Shown: positions 51,360-59,625 of the stretch, in pieces | How positions within the stretch are numbered: the stretch's first letter is position 1 | Layout: each line of letters starts with the position of its first letter | NCBI RefSeq assembly: GCF_038594605.1 | Contig: NZ_JBCFZM010000004.1 | Location: 124,001-188,000 of the forward strand | Direction of reading: 5' to 3' | Origin: Alteriqipengyuania bathyomarina_B | GTDB lineage: Bacteria; Pseudomonadota; Alphaproteobacteria; Sphingomonadales; Sphingomonadaceae | Length of the DNA: 64,000 nucleotides | Program-made: the position numbers and the translations under genes | The notes under the pieces: model-generated | What the model was told of the DNA's origin: nothing | Databases searched by the model: none | The model's input: only the letters and a program-made list of their open reading frames with translations

Positions 51360-52187
51360 TCATCCCCGTTTGCGGAAATGCATGATGCCCCATTTGAGCT
51401 TGCCCGCATCGGCCCCGCGTACCCAGTGCGCCAGCCCTTCGAGCATGCGGTCGACGAAGGCATCGTCGGTCGACAACTCGCCGCGCTGTGCATCCAGATC
51501 TTCGGCCACCTGCGCATAGTGGTTGCGCAGCTGCGGGCTGAGATCGTCGATCCGAACCTCGTCCATCCCGCGTTTGCCCAGCGCCTCGCGGTAGAACCCG
51601 AAAGAGGCGAGGTTGGCGAGGTGGATGCGATCGTAGATCGGCTGGAGCGAGGACGTATCCTCGATCCCGTCGGCCTGCATCGGATCGGTGAAGATGAACT
51701 CGCCACCGGGCTTCAGCACTCGCGCGACCTCGCTCAGCACCGCACCGCGATCGGGCGCGTGGAGGATGGCGTCCTGGCTCCATACGACGTCGAAGCTGCC
51801 GTCTTCGAACGGCAGATCGTCGAAGGAACCTTCGACCACCGCGACGCGATCTTCCAGCCCTTGCTCGGCGGTCAGCTTGCGATTGCGCTCGTTCTCGGCG
51901 GGCGCAATATTCAGGCAGGTCACGTGGCCCGCCCCGTGCTCGCTCACGATGCGGCGTGCGCCCCCGCCATAGCCCGAGCCGATGTCGAGCACCGCCTTGC
52001 CCGCCAGATCGCCAACCGTCGCTGCCATGCGATCGACGGTCCGGCGGCTCGCCTCGCGGATATCGCTGGTATCGTCATACAGGCCGACATGGATGTCCTC
52101 CCCACCCCACACGGTAGAGTAGAACTCGACCGCGTCGTCGCTCGTGTAATAGTCGCGCGCGGTATCGGTGGTCGCTTCACTCGGCAT
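51360..52187 (-). CDS. Sarcosine/dimethylglycine N-methyltransferase (glycine betaine synthesis)
   Basis: 275 residues from ATG 52187. SAM-dependent enzyme that makes glycine betaine by the last two methylations. N terminus YYTSDDAVEFYSTVWGGEDIHVGLY is characteristic of SDMT enzymes of halophiles and cyanobacteria. Motif I is VLDIGSGYGGGARRI, post-I LNIAP, then FDVVWSQDAILHAPDR. It overlaps the GSMT gene by 11 bases, so the two are coupled. Together they give betaine from glycine, an osmoprotectant, fitting a saline habitat. Confidence 0.87.
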   Translation of the reverse strand: MPSEATTDTARDYYTSDDAVEFYSTVWGGEDIHVGLYDDTSDIREASRRTVDRMAATVGDLAGKAVLDIGSGYGGGARRIVSEHGAGHVTCLNIAPAENERNRKLTAEQGLEDRVAVVEGSFDDLPFEDGSFDVVWSQDAILHAPDRGAVLSEVARVLKPGGEFIFTDPMQADGIEDTSSLQPIYDRIHLANLASFGFYREALGKRGMDEVRIDDLSPQLRNHYAQVAEDLDAQRGELSTDDAFVDRMLEGLAHWVRGADAGKLKWGIMHFRKRG

Positions 52188-53004
52188 ATTCTTTTTCCGC
52201 AACGTGGATGAAGAAGTCCGGGGTTTCCTCGTCGTCGGCCTGCTGGAAATCGCCGTGAGTGTGGATCTGCTGGAAGCCCACATCCTCGAGCAGGCCGCGC
52301 ACATAGCTCTTGCGCAGCGGGAACATGTTGAGGAAGTACTCCGACTTGTCCGGGAAGGTGTATTTGAACCGCGCCAGACTGTCGTCGACATAATCCGGCT
52401 CGGCAGTCACCTGGTCGCCACAGTAATAGTACTTGTGCTTGGTGCTGAACCCGTCGTCCAGAATGCCGTCGTAGTTGCGCTGGTCGATGATCAGGATGCC
52501 ATCGTGCTTGAGCGCGGCGTAGAATTCGGCCAGCGCCCGGCGACGGTCGGCCTCGTCGTGCAAATGGGTAAAGCTGTTGCCGAGGCAGATGATCGCGTCG
52601 AACTTGCCGTGCACGTCCTTGTTGAGCCAACGCCAGTCTGCGTGGACGGTCTTGAGCACGAAGTCCTGGTCGGCGGCGTTCTGGAACGCCATCGCGAGCA
52701 TTTCGGCCGAGCCATCGGCCGAGGTCACATCGAACCCGTTCTTGAGCAGCTGCACCGAATGGAAACCCGTGCCGGTGGCCACGTCGAGCACCGATTTCTT
52801 GCCGCGCCCGGCGAGGATGTCGACGAAGAAGCGACCTTCGCTCTTCGCGCGTGCATCCCAGTCGATCAGTTCGTCCCACTTCTCGACGAAGCCGCGGACA
52901 TATTCCTTCTGGTAGGTTTCGGTATCGCGCACGGCATTCGGATCGTCGCCATAATCCTGGGTCGATTCAGGCGCGAAAGTACGCTTGTCGGCTTCGGTCG
53001 TCAT
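52177..53004 (-). CDS. Glycine/sarcosine N-methyltransferase (glycine betaine synthesis)
   Basis: 275 residues from ATG 53004, preceded by GAGGGG. Seen: YGDDPNAVRDTETYQKEYVRGFVEKWDELIDWDARAKSEGRFFVDIL, SAM motif VLDVATGTGFHSVQL, CLGNSFTHL, DQRNYDGIL and KYYYCGDQV, all typical of the GSMT enzymes (Halorhodospira type). Converts glycine to sarcosine and dimethylglycine. First gene of the pair; SDMT follows. The two genes lie between rimM and trmD, an unusual place, suggesting acquisition. Confidence 0.88.
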   Translation of the reverse strand: MTTEADKRTFAPESTQDYGDDPNAVRDTETYQKEYVRGFVEKWDELIDWDARAKSEGRFFVDILAGRGKKSVLDVATGTGFHSVQLLKNGFDVTSADGSAEMLAMAFQNAADQDFVLKTVHADWRWLNKDVHGKFDAIICLGNSFTHLHDEADRRRALAEFYAALKHDGILIIDQRNYDGILDDGFSTKHKYYYCGDQVTAEPDYVDDSLARFKYTFPDKSEYFLNMFPLRKSYVRGLLEDVGFQQIHTHGDFQQADDEETPDFFIHVAEKEYAE

Positions 53005-53173
53005 CGTGGATGTCCCCTCGCACGTTCTGGCCGGGCGAGCCTACCGTGAGGAAGCGTGCCGACCACAATGGAAGGCCTCACCGTCGAATGTGGGAGGCCC
53101 GTCGATTTCGCGTGCCGGACTTAGAACATACCACGCGATGCCATTTCAACCGAAGTGGCGTCGTGCCCCGGCC

Positions 53174-53683
53174 CTATGGCAGAAAAGCGCGTGCAAGCAC
53201 CAATCGTTCCGGGGTCCAGTCGGGAACGGCGGCGGGGATCAGCGGTACGAGGAAGGGTTTGCCCCCATTGCGCGAAGCGCTCGGAGCAATCTCGACAATG
53301 TCGGTTGCCCCGAAATTCATGACGTTAGTTGCGGTTCCGATGGCCTCGCCATCGTCGGTGACGACCGGCAGACCGATCAGATCGGCGTGGTAGAATTCAT
53401 CCGGATCGAGCGGGGGAAGCGCGGATCTGGGCACGTTCAGCGTCGTGCCGCGCAGTGCCTCTGCGGCCGTGCGATCGGCTATCCCGGCGAATCGGGCGAT
53501 CGCCCCGCCCTTGTTGTCGGAACGTATCTTGGTCGCAGTCAGGGTGCCGTCGTTGAAGGACTTGTGGCCCTTCAACGTCTCGAAACCATCGCCGAACAGC
53601 TTGAGGCGAACTTCGCCCGCCACCCCATGCGCGCCGATGATGGCGGCAAGGGTGACGGGTTTGTCGGCGGCCTTGTCGGTCAC
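53174..53683 (-). CDS. rimM: Ribosome maturation factor RimM
   Basis: 169 residues from GTG 53683. Aids 16S rRNA 3' domain assembly, binds S19. Seen: VTLAAIIGAHGVAGEVRLKLFGDGFETL, then the RGTTLNVPRSALPPLDPDEFYHADLIGLPVVTDDG middle and PFLVPLIPAAVPDWTPERLVL end. A palindromic repeat begins four bases before the start codon, so the ribosome site must lie in the repeat (CGGTGAG). Downstream, the conserved partner trmD is displaced by 4.8 kb. Confidence 0.95.
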   Translation of the reverse strand: MTDKAADKPVTLAAIIGAHGVAGEVRLKLFGDGFETLKGHKSFNDGTLTATKIRSDNKGGAIARFAGIADRTAAEALRGTTLNVPRSALPPLDPDEFYHADLIGLPVVTDDGEAIGTATNVMNFGATDIVEIAPSASRNGGKPFLVPLIPAAVPDWTPERLVLARAFLP

Positions 53684-53686
53684 GAG

Positions 53687-53780
53687 CCGCTCACCGTGAG
53701 CCTGTCGAAAGGTCGTTCTTCACTTCGGACGCTGTCCAGAGCAAGAAAGGACGGTGCTTCGACAAGCTCGGCACGAGCGG
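53687..53780. repeat. 94-bp palindromic repeat in the rpsP-rimM spacer
   Basis: Same family and orientation as the element in trmD (48078-48170). Ends CCGCTC...GAGCGG, arms with TTCGACAAGCTCGG and CCTGTCGAAAGG. It fills almost the whole 114-base gap between rpsP and rimM. May fold in the transcript and affect rimM expression. Confidence 0.9.
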
Positions 53781-53797
53781 TTCCGACCATTGAGAGC

Positions 53798-54253
53798 TTA
53801 GCCCTCGGCCTTTTCTTCGCCAGCGTCTTCGGCGGGCGCTTCGGCTGCGGGTTCTTCAGCCTTGGCTTCTTCCTCCGCGGGAGCTTCCTGGGCAGCCTTC
53901 AGCGCTTCGGCGGCTTCGGCTTCCTTGGCGGCCTTTTCTTCGGCGCGTTCCTTGGCCTTCTCGCCCGGCTCGGCCTTGTTCGGGTTGTTGCGCGCGGCGC
54001 GCTCGCGGATGCCGGCGGCATCGAGGAAGCGGGCGACACGGTCGCTCGGCTGTGCGCCAACGCCGAGCCAGTACTTGGCGCGATCTTCGTTCAGCGTCAC
54101 GCGCTTCTCGTCGTCCTTGGCGAGCAGCGGGTTGTAGGTGCCGATCTGCTCGAGATAGCGGCCATCGCGCGGATAGCGCGAGTCCGCTGCCACGATGCGG
54201 TAGTAGGGGCGCTTCTTGGCGCCGCCACGCGAAAGTCGGAGTGCAATAGCCAT
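53798..54253 (-). CDS. rpsP: 30S ribosomal protein S16 with Ala/Glu-rich extension
   Basis: 151 residues; the common length is about 80-90. The first 85 residues are the S16 fold: MAIALRLSRGGAKKRPYYRIVAADSRYPRDGRYLEQIGTYNPL, then KYWLGVGAQPSDRVARFLDAAGI. The remaining 65 residues are Ala/Glu/Lys-rich and probably a flexible helix. Located 37 bases after ffh in the classical ffh-rpsP-rimM order. Confidence 0.97.
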   Translation of the reverse strand: MAIALRLSRGGAKKRPYYRIVAADSRYPRDGRYLEQIGTYNPLLAKDDEKRVTLNEDRAKYWLGVGAQPSDRVARFLDAAGIRERAARNNPNKAEPGEKAKERAEEKAAKEAEAAEALKAAQEAPAEEEAKAEEPAAEAPAEDAGEEKAEG

Positions 54254-54290
54254 TTCGGTTCGTCCTTAGGTTTTCGTCTATCGGTTTCGG

Positions 54291-55790
54291 TTATTTCTTC
54301 GGAAGTAATTTCTGCAGGTCGGGCGGAAGCTTGCTCATGTCGACATCGCCGATGCCCTGGCCATCCATGCCGGGGATCTGCCCTCCACCGCCTTTTCCGC
54401 CTGGGCCGCCCATGCCCGGAAGGCCGCCCATGCCGCCGCCTCCGCCGAGCATTGCGGCGAGGCCCTTCATCCCGCCCATCTTCTTGATCTGCTTCATCGC
54501 GCGGGACATTTCCTGGTGCATCTTCAGCACCTTGTTGACATCCTGCACCTGCGTGCCGCTGCCCGCAGCCACGCGCTTCTTGCGCTTGGCGTTGAGCAGT
54601 GCGGGATTGGCGCGTTCCTTGGGCGTCATCGATCCCATGATCGCGTCCATATGGACCAGCACCTTGTCGTCCATGCCGCTGGCCTGCATCGCGGCCTTGG
54701 CCTTCTTCATGCCGGGCATCATGCCCGCCAGCATGCCGAGGCCACCCATGCTCTGCATCTGCTTGAGCTGCATGCGCAGGTCGTTGAGGTCGAACTGGCC
54801 TTTGGCCATCCGCTTGGCGAGAAGCTCGGCTTCCTCGACCTTGATCGTCTCGGCGGCCTTCTCGACCAGCGACACGACATCGCCCATGCCGAGGATGCGT
54901 TCGGCAACCCGGCGCGGGTGGAAGGCTTCGAGCGCGTCGAGCTTCTCGCCAACGCCAGCAAACTTGATCGGCTTCCCGGTGACCGCACGCATCGAAAGCG
55001 CCGCACCGCCGCGCGCATCGCCATCCATCCGGGTCAGGATCACGCCGGTCAGCGGCACTTCATCGCTGAAGCTCTGTGCGACGTTGACCGCGTCCTGACC
55101 GGTCAGGCTGTCGACCACCAGCAGCACTTCGGTCGGCGTCGCCACCGAAGCCACCGCCTTCATCTCCGCCATCAGCGCTTCGTCGACATGCAGGCGGCCC
55201 GCGGTATCGAGCAGCACCACATCGACATTGCGCAGCTTGGCCGATTCGAGCGCGCGCTTCGCGATCTCGACCGGCTGCTGGCCCTCGACGATCGGCAGCG
55301 TATCGACCTGCGCCTGCTCGCCCAGCACCGCCAGCTGTTCCTGCGCGGCGGGGCGATTGACGTCGAGCGAGGCCATCATGGCCTTCTTGCCGTGCTTCTC
55401 GCGGATCAACTTGCCGAGCTTGGCGGTGCTGGTCGTCTTACCCGAGCCCTGCAGGCCCACCATCATGATGACGACCGGCGGCTTGGCCTCCAGCGTCAGC
55501 GGGACATGGCCGTCCTCACCTTCGGAGCCGCCGAGCATGGCAACCAGCTCGTCGTTGACGATCTTGACGACCTGCTGGCCGGGCGTAACCGACTTGAGGA
55601 CGCTTTCGCCAACCGCCTTTTCGGTGACCTTCTCGATAAAATCGCGCGCGACGGGCAGCGCCACGTCGGCTTCGAGCAGCGCGATTCGCACTTCGCGCAT
55701 CGCGTCGCGCACGTCCTGTTCGCGCAGGGCACCACGCCCGCGCAGGCGGTCGAAGGTATTGCCAAGGCGATCCGACAGTGCGTCGAACAT
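54291..55790 (-). CDS. ffh: Signal recognition particle protein Ffh
   Basis: Binds signal sequences and 4.5S RNA for membrane targeting. 499 residues. N domain, then G domain with MMVGLQGSGKTTSTAKLG, DTAGRLHVD, TKMDGDARGGAALS-type (LTRMDGDARGGAALS) and the Met-rich M domain (about 320-440), ending in a Gly/Met-rich tail GGGGGMGGLPGMGG...DLQKLLPKK. Normal length plus a Gly-rich linker common in this order. Confidence 0.97.
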   Translation of the reverse strand: MFDALSDRLGNTFDRLRGRGALREQDVRDAMREVRIALLEADVALPVARDFIEKVTEKAVGESVLKSVTPGQQVVKIVNDELVAMLGGSEGEDGHVPLTLEAKPPVVIMMVGLQGSGKTTSTAKLGKLIREKHGKKAMMASLDVNRPAAQEQLAVLGEQAQVDTLPIVEGQQPVEIAKRALESAKLRNVDVVLLDTAGRLHVDEALMAEMKAVASVATPTEVLLVVDSLTGQDAVNVAQSFSDEVPLTGVILTRMDGDARGGAALSMRAVTGKPIKFAGVGEKLDALEAFHPRRVAERILGMGDVVSLVEKAAETIKVEEAELLAKRMAKGQFDLNDLRMQLKQMQSMGGLGMLAGMMPGMKKAKAAMQASGMDDKVLVHMDAIMGSMTPKERANPALLNAKRKKRVAAGSGTQVQDVNKVLKMHQEMSRAMKQIKKMGGMKGLAAMLGGGGGMGGLPGMGGPGGKGGGGQIPGMDGQGIGDVDMSKLPPDLQKLLPKK

Positions 55791-55928
55791 ATCTACGCGG
55801 TCACTCCATTTGCGCCGCCCGATTGCGGGAAACGCGAAAAACGCCGGCGGACGAAAACTCGTCGGCCAGCGTCGGGGCGGTGCCCCTTCTGAAACTCGAA
55901 CCGGATAGCGGACTATCCTGAAAACCGG

Positions 55929-56004
<76 letters not shown>

Positions 56005-56073
56005 GGCCGGTTATGGGACGCGCCGTTTAGAAAGCGCCGCGCCCCTTTGCAAGCGGAATATCCGCTATTGCGT

Positions 56074-56409
56074 TCAGGTTTCGTCCTTATCGTCGTCGTC
56101 ACCCTTGGACTTGGCAACGCCCAGATCGTCATCACCGCCAAGATCGACCTCGTTATCCGGCGAATCGTCGTCGTCGTCGACGTCGATATCTTCCAGATCG
56201 TCATCGGCAAGGTCGCTGTCGGCTTCCTTGTCCTTCTTCTTCTTGTCCTCTTCCTCGAACGGAATCGGCTGCTTGGACTTGAGCACGGGCTCGGGCGACC
56301 AGGTGTTCTCGCATTCGATGCAGGTCACCGGGTCGTCGTTGCCGAGATCGTAAAAACGCGTGCCGCATTTGGGGCAGGTACGCTTGGTGCCCCATTCGGG
56401 TTTGACCAT
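56074..56409 (-). CDS. TIGR02300-family zinc-ribbon protein
   Basis: 111 residues. Seen: MVKPEWGTKRTCPKCGTRFYDLGNDDPVTCIECE, a CPxC...CxxC zinc ribbon, then a long acidic Asp/Glu-rich tail. It matches the TIGR02300 family, which in alphaproteobacteria sits next to aroA. Function unknown, probably cytoplasmic. Divergent from aroA here. Confidence 0.92.
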   Translation of the reverse strand: MVKPEWGTKRTCPKCGTRFYDLGNDDPVTCIECENTWSPEPVLKSKQPIPFEEEDKKKKDKEADSDLADDDLEDIDVDDDDDSPDNEVDLGGDDDLGVAKSKGDDDDKDET

Positions 56410-56568
56410 GACGTGTAGGTTCCTTGTTGCGGGCGCTGCTTGCCTTGGGCGCGCCCCTGAGACTTAGGCGGAAATTCGTTGAGGGCTGACTTGGGGGCAA
56501 ATCGCGCCCGAATCAAGAATGGCGCGCGCCTTGCCATGCACCAATGCCGGTGTCAAAGCCGCCCGCGC

Positions 56569-57897
56569 ATGAATGCCGAGACCGCCTCCTATCGTTTCGC
56601 CCCCTCTGGCCCCCTGCGCGGGGCGACTGCCGTACCGGGCGACAAGTCGATCAGCCACCGCTCGCTGATCCTCGGTGCATGCGCCGTGGGCGAGACGCGC
56701 ATTGCCGGATTGCTCGAAGGCCAGGACGTGCTGGCTACCGCCGCGGCGATGCGCGCGATGGGCGCCGATGTCGAACGCCTCGGCGAAGGCGAATGGCGCG
56801 TGCATGGCTTGGGCATCGGCGGTTTGCTGCAACCCGAGGCCGCGATCGACTGCGGCAATAGCGGGACCTCGGCGCGCCTGCTGATGGGCCTGGTGGCGAG
56901 CCATGGGATCACCACCAGCTTCGTGGGCGATGCGAGCCTTTCCAAACGCCCGATGGGCCGCGTGATAGAACCGCTGTCACTGATGGGCGCGAGCTTCACT
57001 CCCAGCCCCGGCGGCCGCTTCCCCCTCATGCTTGAGGGCGCGCACCCGGCGGTGCCGATCAGCTACCGCCTGCCGGTGGCGAGTGCGCAGGTGAAGAGCG
57101 CGGTGCTGCTGGCGGGATTGAACACGCCCGGCATCACCACCGTGATCGAGCCGGTACCGACGCGCGACCATTCGGAGCGGATGCTACGCGGCTTCGGTGC
57201 GCAGCTCGAGGTCGCCGAAGAAGACGGCGCGCGGGTCATCCGCCTGACCGGGCAGACCGACCTGCAACCGCAGGACATCGTCGTGCCCGGCGATCCCTCC
57301 TCCGCCGCATTCTTCATGGTCGCCGCGACCTTGGTCGAGGGCAGCGACCTGACGATCCGCAACGTCGGCATGAACCCGACTCGCGCCGGGGTGGTCGGCG
57401 TGCTGCGCGCGATGGGCGCGAATATCGAGGAGATCGACGCGCGCGAGGTCGGCGGAGAGCCCGTCGCCGATCTGCGCGTGCGCCATGCCCCCCTGACCGG
57501 CATCGCAGTCGATCCGACCGTCGCGCCGAGCATGATCGACGAATTTCCGGTGCTGTTCGTCGCCGCTGCTCTGGCGCAGGGCACGACGGTCACGCGCGGG
57601 CTGGAAGAACTGCGGGTCAAGGAAAGCGACCGCCTCGCCACCATGGCCGCGGCGCTGGAGGCCGTCGGTGCGCGGGTTGAGGAAAACGAGGACGGGCTCA
57701 CCATCCACGGCACCGGCGGCGAGCCGCTGCGCGGCTCCGCCAATGCGCGGGTGAAGACGCATCTCGACCACCGCATCGCGATGAGCATGGCGGTGGCCGG
57801 CCTCGTCAGCCGCGACGGCGTGGAGGTCGACGACACCAGCCCTATCGCGACCAGTTTTCCGAACTTCATGCCGCTGCTGGACGAGGTGACTCGGTGA
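56569..57897 (+). CDS. aroA: 3-phosphoshikimate 1-carboxyvinyltransferase (EPSP synthase)
   Basis: Shikimate pathway: shikimate-3-phosphate plus PEP to EPSP. 442 residues from ATG 56569. Seen: VPGDKSISHRSLILGACAVGET (PEP and S3P site), CGNSGTSARLLMGLV, the RPMGRVIEPL segment, PVASAQVKSAVLLAGLN, PGDPSSAAFF and the late DEFPVL, LEELRVKESDRL, HLDHRIAMSMAVAG motifs. The SISHR...SGTSARLL spacing follows the class II type common in alphaproteobacteria. Confidence 0.97.
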   Translation: MNAETASYRFAPSGPLRGATAVPGDKSISHRSLILGACAVGETRIAGLLEGQDVLATAAAMRAMGADVERLGEGEWRVHGLGIGGLLQPEAAIDCGNSGTSARLLMGLVASHGITTSFVGDASLSKRPMGRVIEPLSLMGASFTPSPGGRFPLMLEGAHPAVPISYRLPVASAQVKSAVLLAGLNTPGITTVIEPVPTRDHSERMLRGFGAQLEVAEEDGARVIRLTGQTDLQPQDIVVPGDPSSAAFFMVAATLVEGSDLTIRNVGMNPTRAGVVGVLRAMGANIEEIDAREVGGEPVADLRVRHAPLTGIAVDPTVAPSMIDEFPVLFVAAALAQGTTVTRGLEELRVKESDRLATMAAALEAVGARVEENEDGLTIHGTGGEPLRGSANARVKTHLDHRIAMSMAVAGLVSRDGVEVDDTSPIATSFPNFMPLLDEVTR

Positions 57898-57916
57898 GGC
57901 GATCGCAGCTCCCTTC

Positions 57917-58077
57917 CCTCTCCCCGTGCGGGGAGAGGATAGCGCAGATTGCTCCGTCAGGAGCTAGCGAAGCTTGGAGAGGGGCGTTCGAGCCGGCTCG
58001 CAGGCACGCCCTTCTCCAACTCCGGCTAGGCGCTGTGCGCGCCAAGCCTACGTACCGTCTCCCCGCACAGGGAGAGG
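57917..58077. repeat. Long imperfect palindrome after aroA (MITE-like)
   Basis: Outer arms CCTCTCCCCGTGCGGGGAGA and its inverted copy ending GGAGAGG; inner arms GCTAGCGAAGCTTGGAGAGG and CTTCTCCAACTCCGGCTAG. About 160 bases, all non-coding. It begins 20 bases after the aroA stop and ends at the start of the next gene. Confidence 0.85.
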
Positions 58078-58089
58078 CATAGGGTGGCA

Positions 58090-58356
58090 ATGGACATCTA
58101 CTCGCTCGTCGGTTTCGTCGGGATGACCTGCATTATCGGGGCCTATTTCTATCTCACCGCCAGCAAGGCACCGAACCCGTTCATCCTGCACGGCACCAAT
58201 CTGGCGGGCGCGGCGCTGCTGACCGTCAGCCTGCTGGTGCACACCAACTGGCCCAGCCTCGTTCTCGAAGGCTTCTGGGCGGCCATCGCAATCTGGGGAC
58301 TCGCCAAGGCGATCCGCACTCGAAACGCTATATCCCCGGACGAGCCGCAGCCGTGA
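58090..58356 (+). CDS. CBU_0592-type small membrane protein
   Basis: 88 residues from ATG 58090 (GTG 58084 would add two). Three hydrophobic helices: LVGFVGMTCIIGAYFYL, NLAGAALLTVSLLVH and LEGFWAAIAIWGLAKAI. The HGTNLAGAALL...VLEGFWAAIAIWGL pattern is the signature of this small permease-like family. Function unknown. Its start abuts the repeat, so the repeat may set its promoter or ribosome site. Confidence 0.75.
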   Translation: MDIYSLVGFVGMTCIIGAYFYLTASKAPNPFILHGTNLAGAALLTVSLLVHTNWPSLVLEGFWAAIAIWGLAKAIRTRNAISPDEPQP

Positions 58357-58571
58357 TCCGCCGACGCGTCATTGCAGCTTTGGCAATCATTGCAGTCGCA
58401 GTTGGATCGCCATTCTTCTGGCATGTCGCAAACGGCTCTCAAGTCGAGCTATATTCCATCGCGACCAATTGTCTTGTCGGAGCGATCGCATTCGCCATCC
58501 TGCATTTTCGATGGCGGATGAAAGAAAAGCGAAGAATGAGCCCGAAGCAAGCGAGGAACACGTTTTCATGA
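58353..58571 (+). CDS. Small membrane protein, lower GC, unknown
   Basis: 72 residues from GTG 58353, overlapping the previous stop as GTGA. Signal-like first helix VIAALAIIAVAVGSPFFW and a second helix CLVGAIAFAILHF, then a basic tail. Codon use is more AT-rich than the neighbours. No family recognised; could be a coupled accessory. Confidence 0.4.
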   Translation: MIRRRVIAALAIIAVAVGSPFFWHVANGSQVELYSIATNCLVGAIAFAILHFRWRMKEKRRMSPKQARNTFS

Positions 58572-58620
58572 TTACCACCCTTCACGGGCCCACGGCTGGC
58601 GGCGAGGCCGCGCAACAGCC

Positions 58621-59625
58621 ATGATCCGCACCATCCTCGCCGCCGCCGCGCTCGCCCTGTCGGGCTGCGCCACGCTTTCCGCGCCCGAGGCAGCGCCTGC
58701 CCCCGCCACGGCTCATTCGGTGGAAGCCTACGCCGCGCCCGAGCGCGAGCTGATGGTGCCGGTCGAAGGCGGCGACGTATACGTTCGAGTCAACGGCGAT
58801 CTCGACGCAGCGCCGCCGGTGGTGTTTCTCCACGGTGGCCCCGGCGGCACGCACAACGGGCTCGCATCGATGCTGGGTCTCGCGAACGAGCGCGCAGTGA
58901 TCCTCTACGACCAGCTCGACAGCGGCAGGTCGGACCACCCCAACGATCCCGCCAACTGGCGCGTCGAGCGCTTCGTCGAGGAACTGGAGACGATCCGCCG
59001 GACGCTCGGTATCGAACGCTGGCACGTGGTCGGCCACTCCTGGGGGTCGGCCATCGCGCTGGAATATGCCGCGAAGTACCCGCAGCATGTCGCCTCGACC
59101 GTGCTCGGCGGGACTTACATCAATACCGAGCGCTGGATCGCGGATGCGAACCGCCTGCTCGAAGAGCTGCCGCAGGATGTGCAGCAGACCATCGCCGCCT
59201 GCGGAACCGACGCGCCCCCGTCGGCGCAGGAATGCACCCAGGCCACCAACGCCTTCTATGCCGAGTTCAACCGCCGCGAACCGGCCAGCGCACAACTGCG
59301 CGCCTATTCCGCGGCAATCGGCGGCCGAGGCTTCAACCCGGTGATCTACAACGCGATGTGGGGCCCGAGCGAATTTCGCTCGAAGGGGTCGCTCAAGACC
59401 TACGACGCCGTCCCGCTGCTCGCTAAAATCGACGGTTCGCGCACGCTGTTCCTGATCGGCCAGTACGACGAGGCGCGGATCGATACGGTGGAGGAGTACG
59501 TGCGGATGACCCCGGGTGCCGAATTCGGTGTAGTGCCCGGAGCTGCGCACGGTTTCATGACCGACCGCCCGATGGAGAGCGAGGCGATCCTGCGCGCGTG
59601 GATGGCAAGGCACGACGCGCCATGA
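58621..59625 (+). CDS. Lipoprotein alpha/beta hydrolase, proline iminopeptidase-like (S33)
   Basis: 334 residues from ATG 58621. Signal peptide with lipobox LSGC near residue 16. Hydrolase motifs: VVFLHGGPGGTHNG, LYDQLDSGRSDHP, nucleophile VGHSWGSAIALEYA, acid FLIGQYDEARID and GAAHGFMTDRP histidine. The HGGPGG...DQ-x-GSG-S order is that of S33 prolyl aminopeptidases. Membrane-anchored, periplasmic side. Overlaps cmk by ATGA (59622-59625). Confidence 0.88.
   Translation: MIRTILAAAALALSGCATLSAPEAAPAPATAHSVEAYAAPERELMVPVEGGDVYVRVNGDLDAAPPVVFLHGGPGGTHNGLASMLGLANERAVILYDQLDSGRSDHPNDPANWRVERFVEELETIRRTLGIERWHVVGHSWGSAIALEYAAKYPQHVASTVLGGTYINTERWIADANRLLEELPQDVQQTIAACGTDAPPSAQECTQATNAFYAEFNRREPASAQLRAYSAAIGGRGFNPVIYNAMWGPSEFRSKGSLKTYDAVPLLAKIDGSRTLFLIGQYDEARIDTVEEYVRMTPGAEFGVVPGAAHGFMTDRPMESEAILRAWMARHDAP

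Noticed and set aside
57894..58082. Open frame of about 62 codons after aroA on the plus strand
   Set aside because: It lies entirely in the long palindrome and its codons only mirror the repeat arms.
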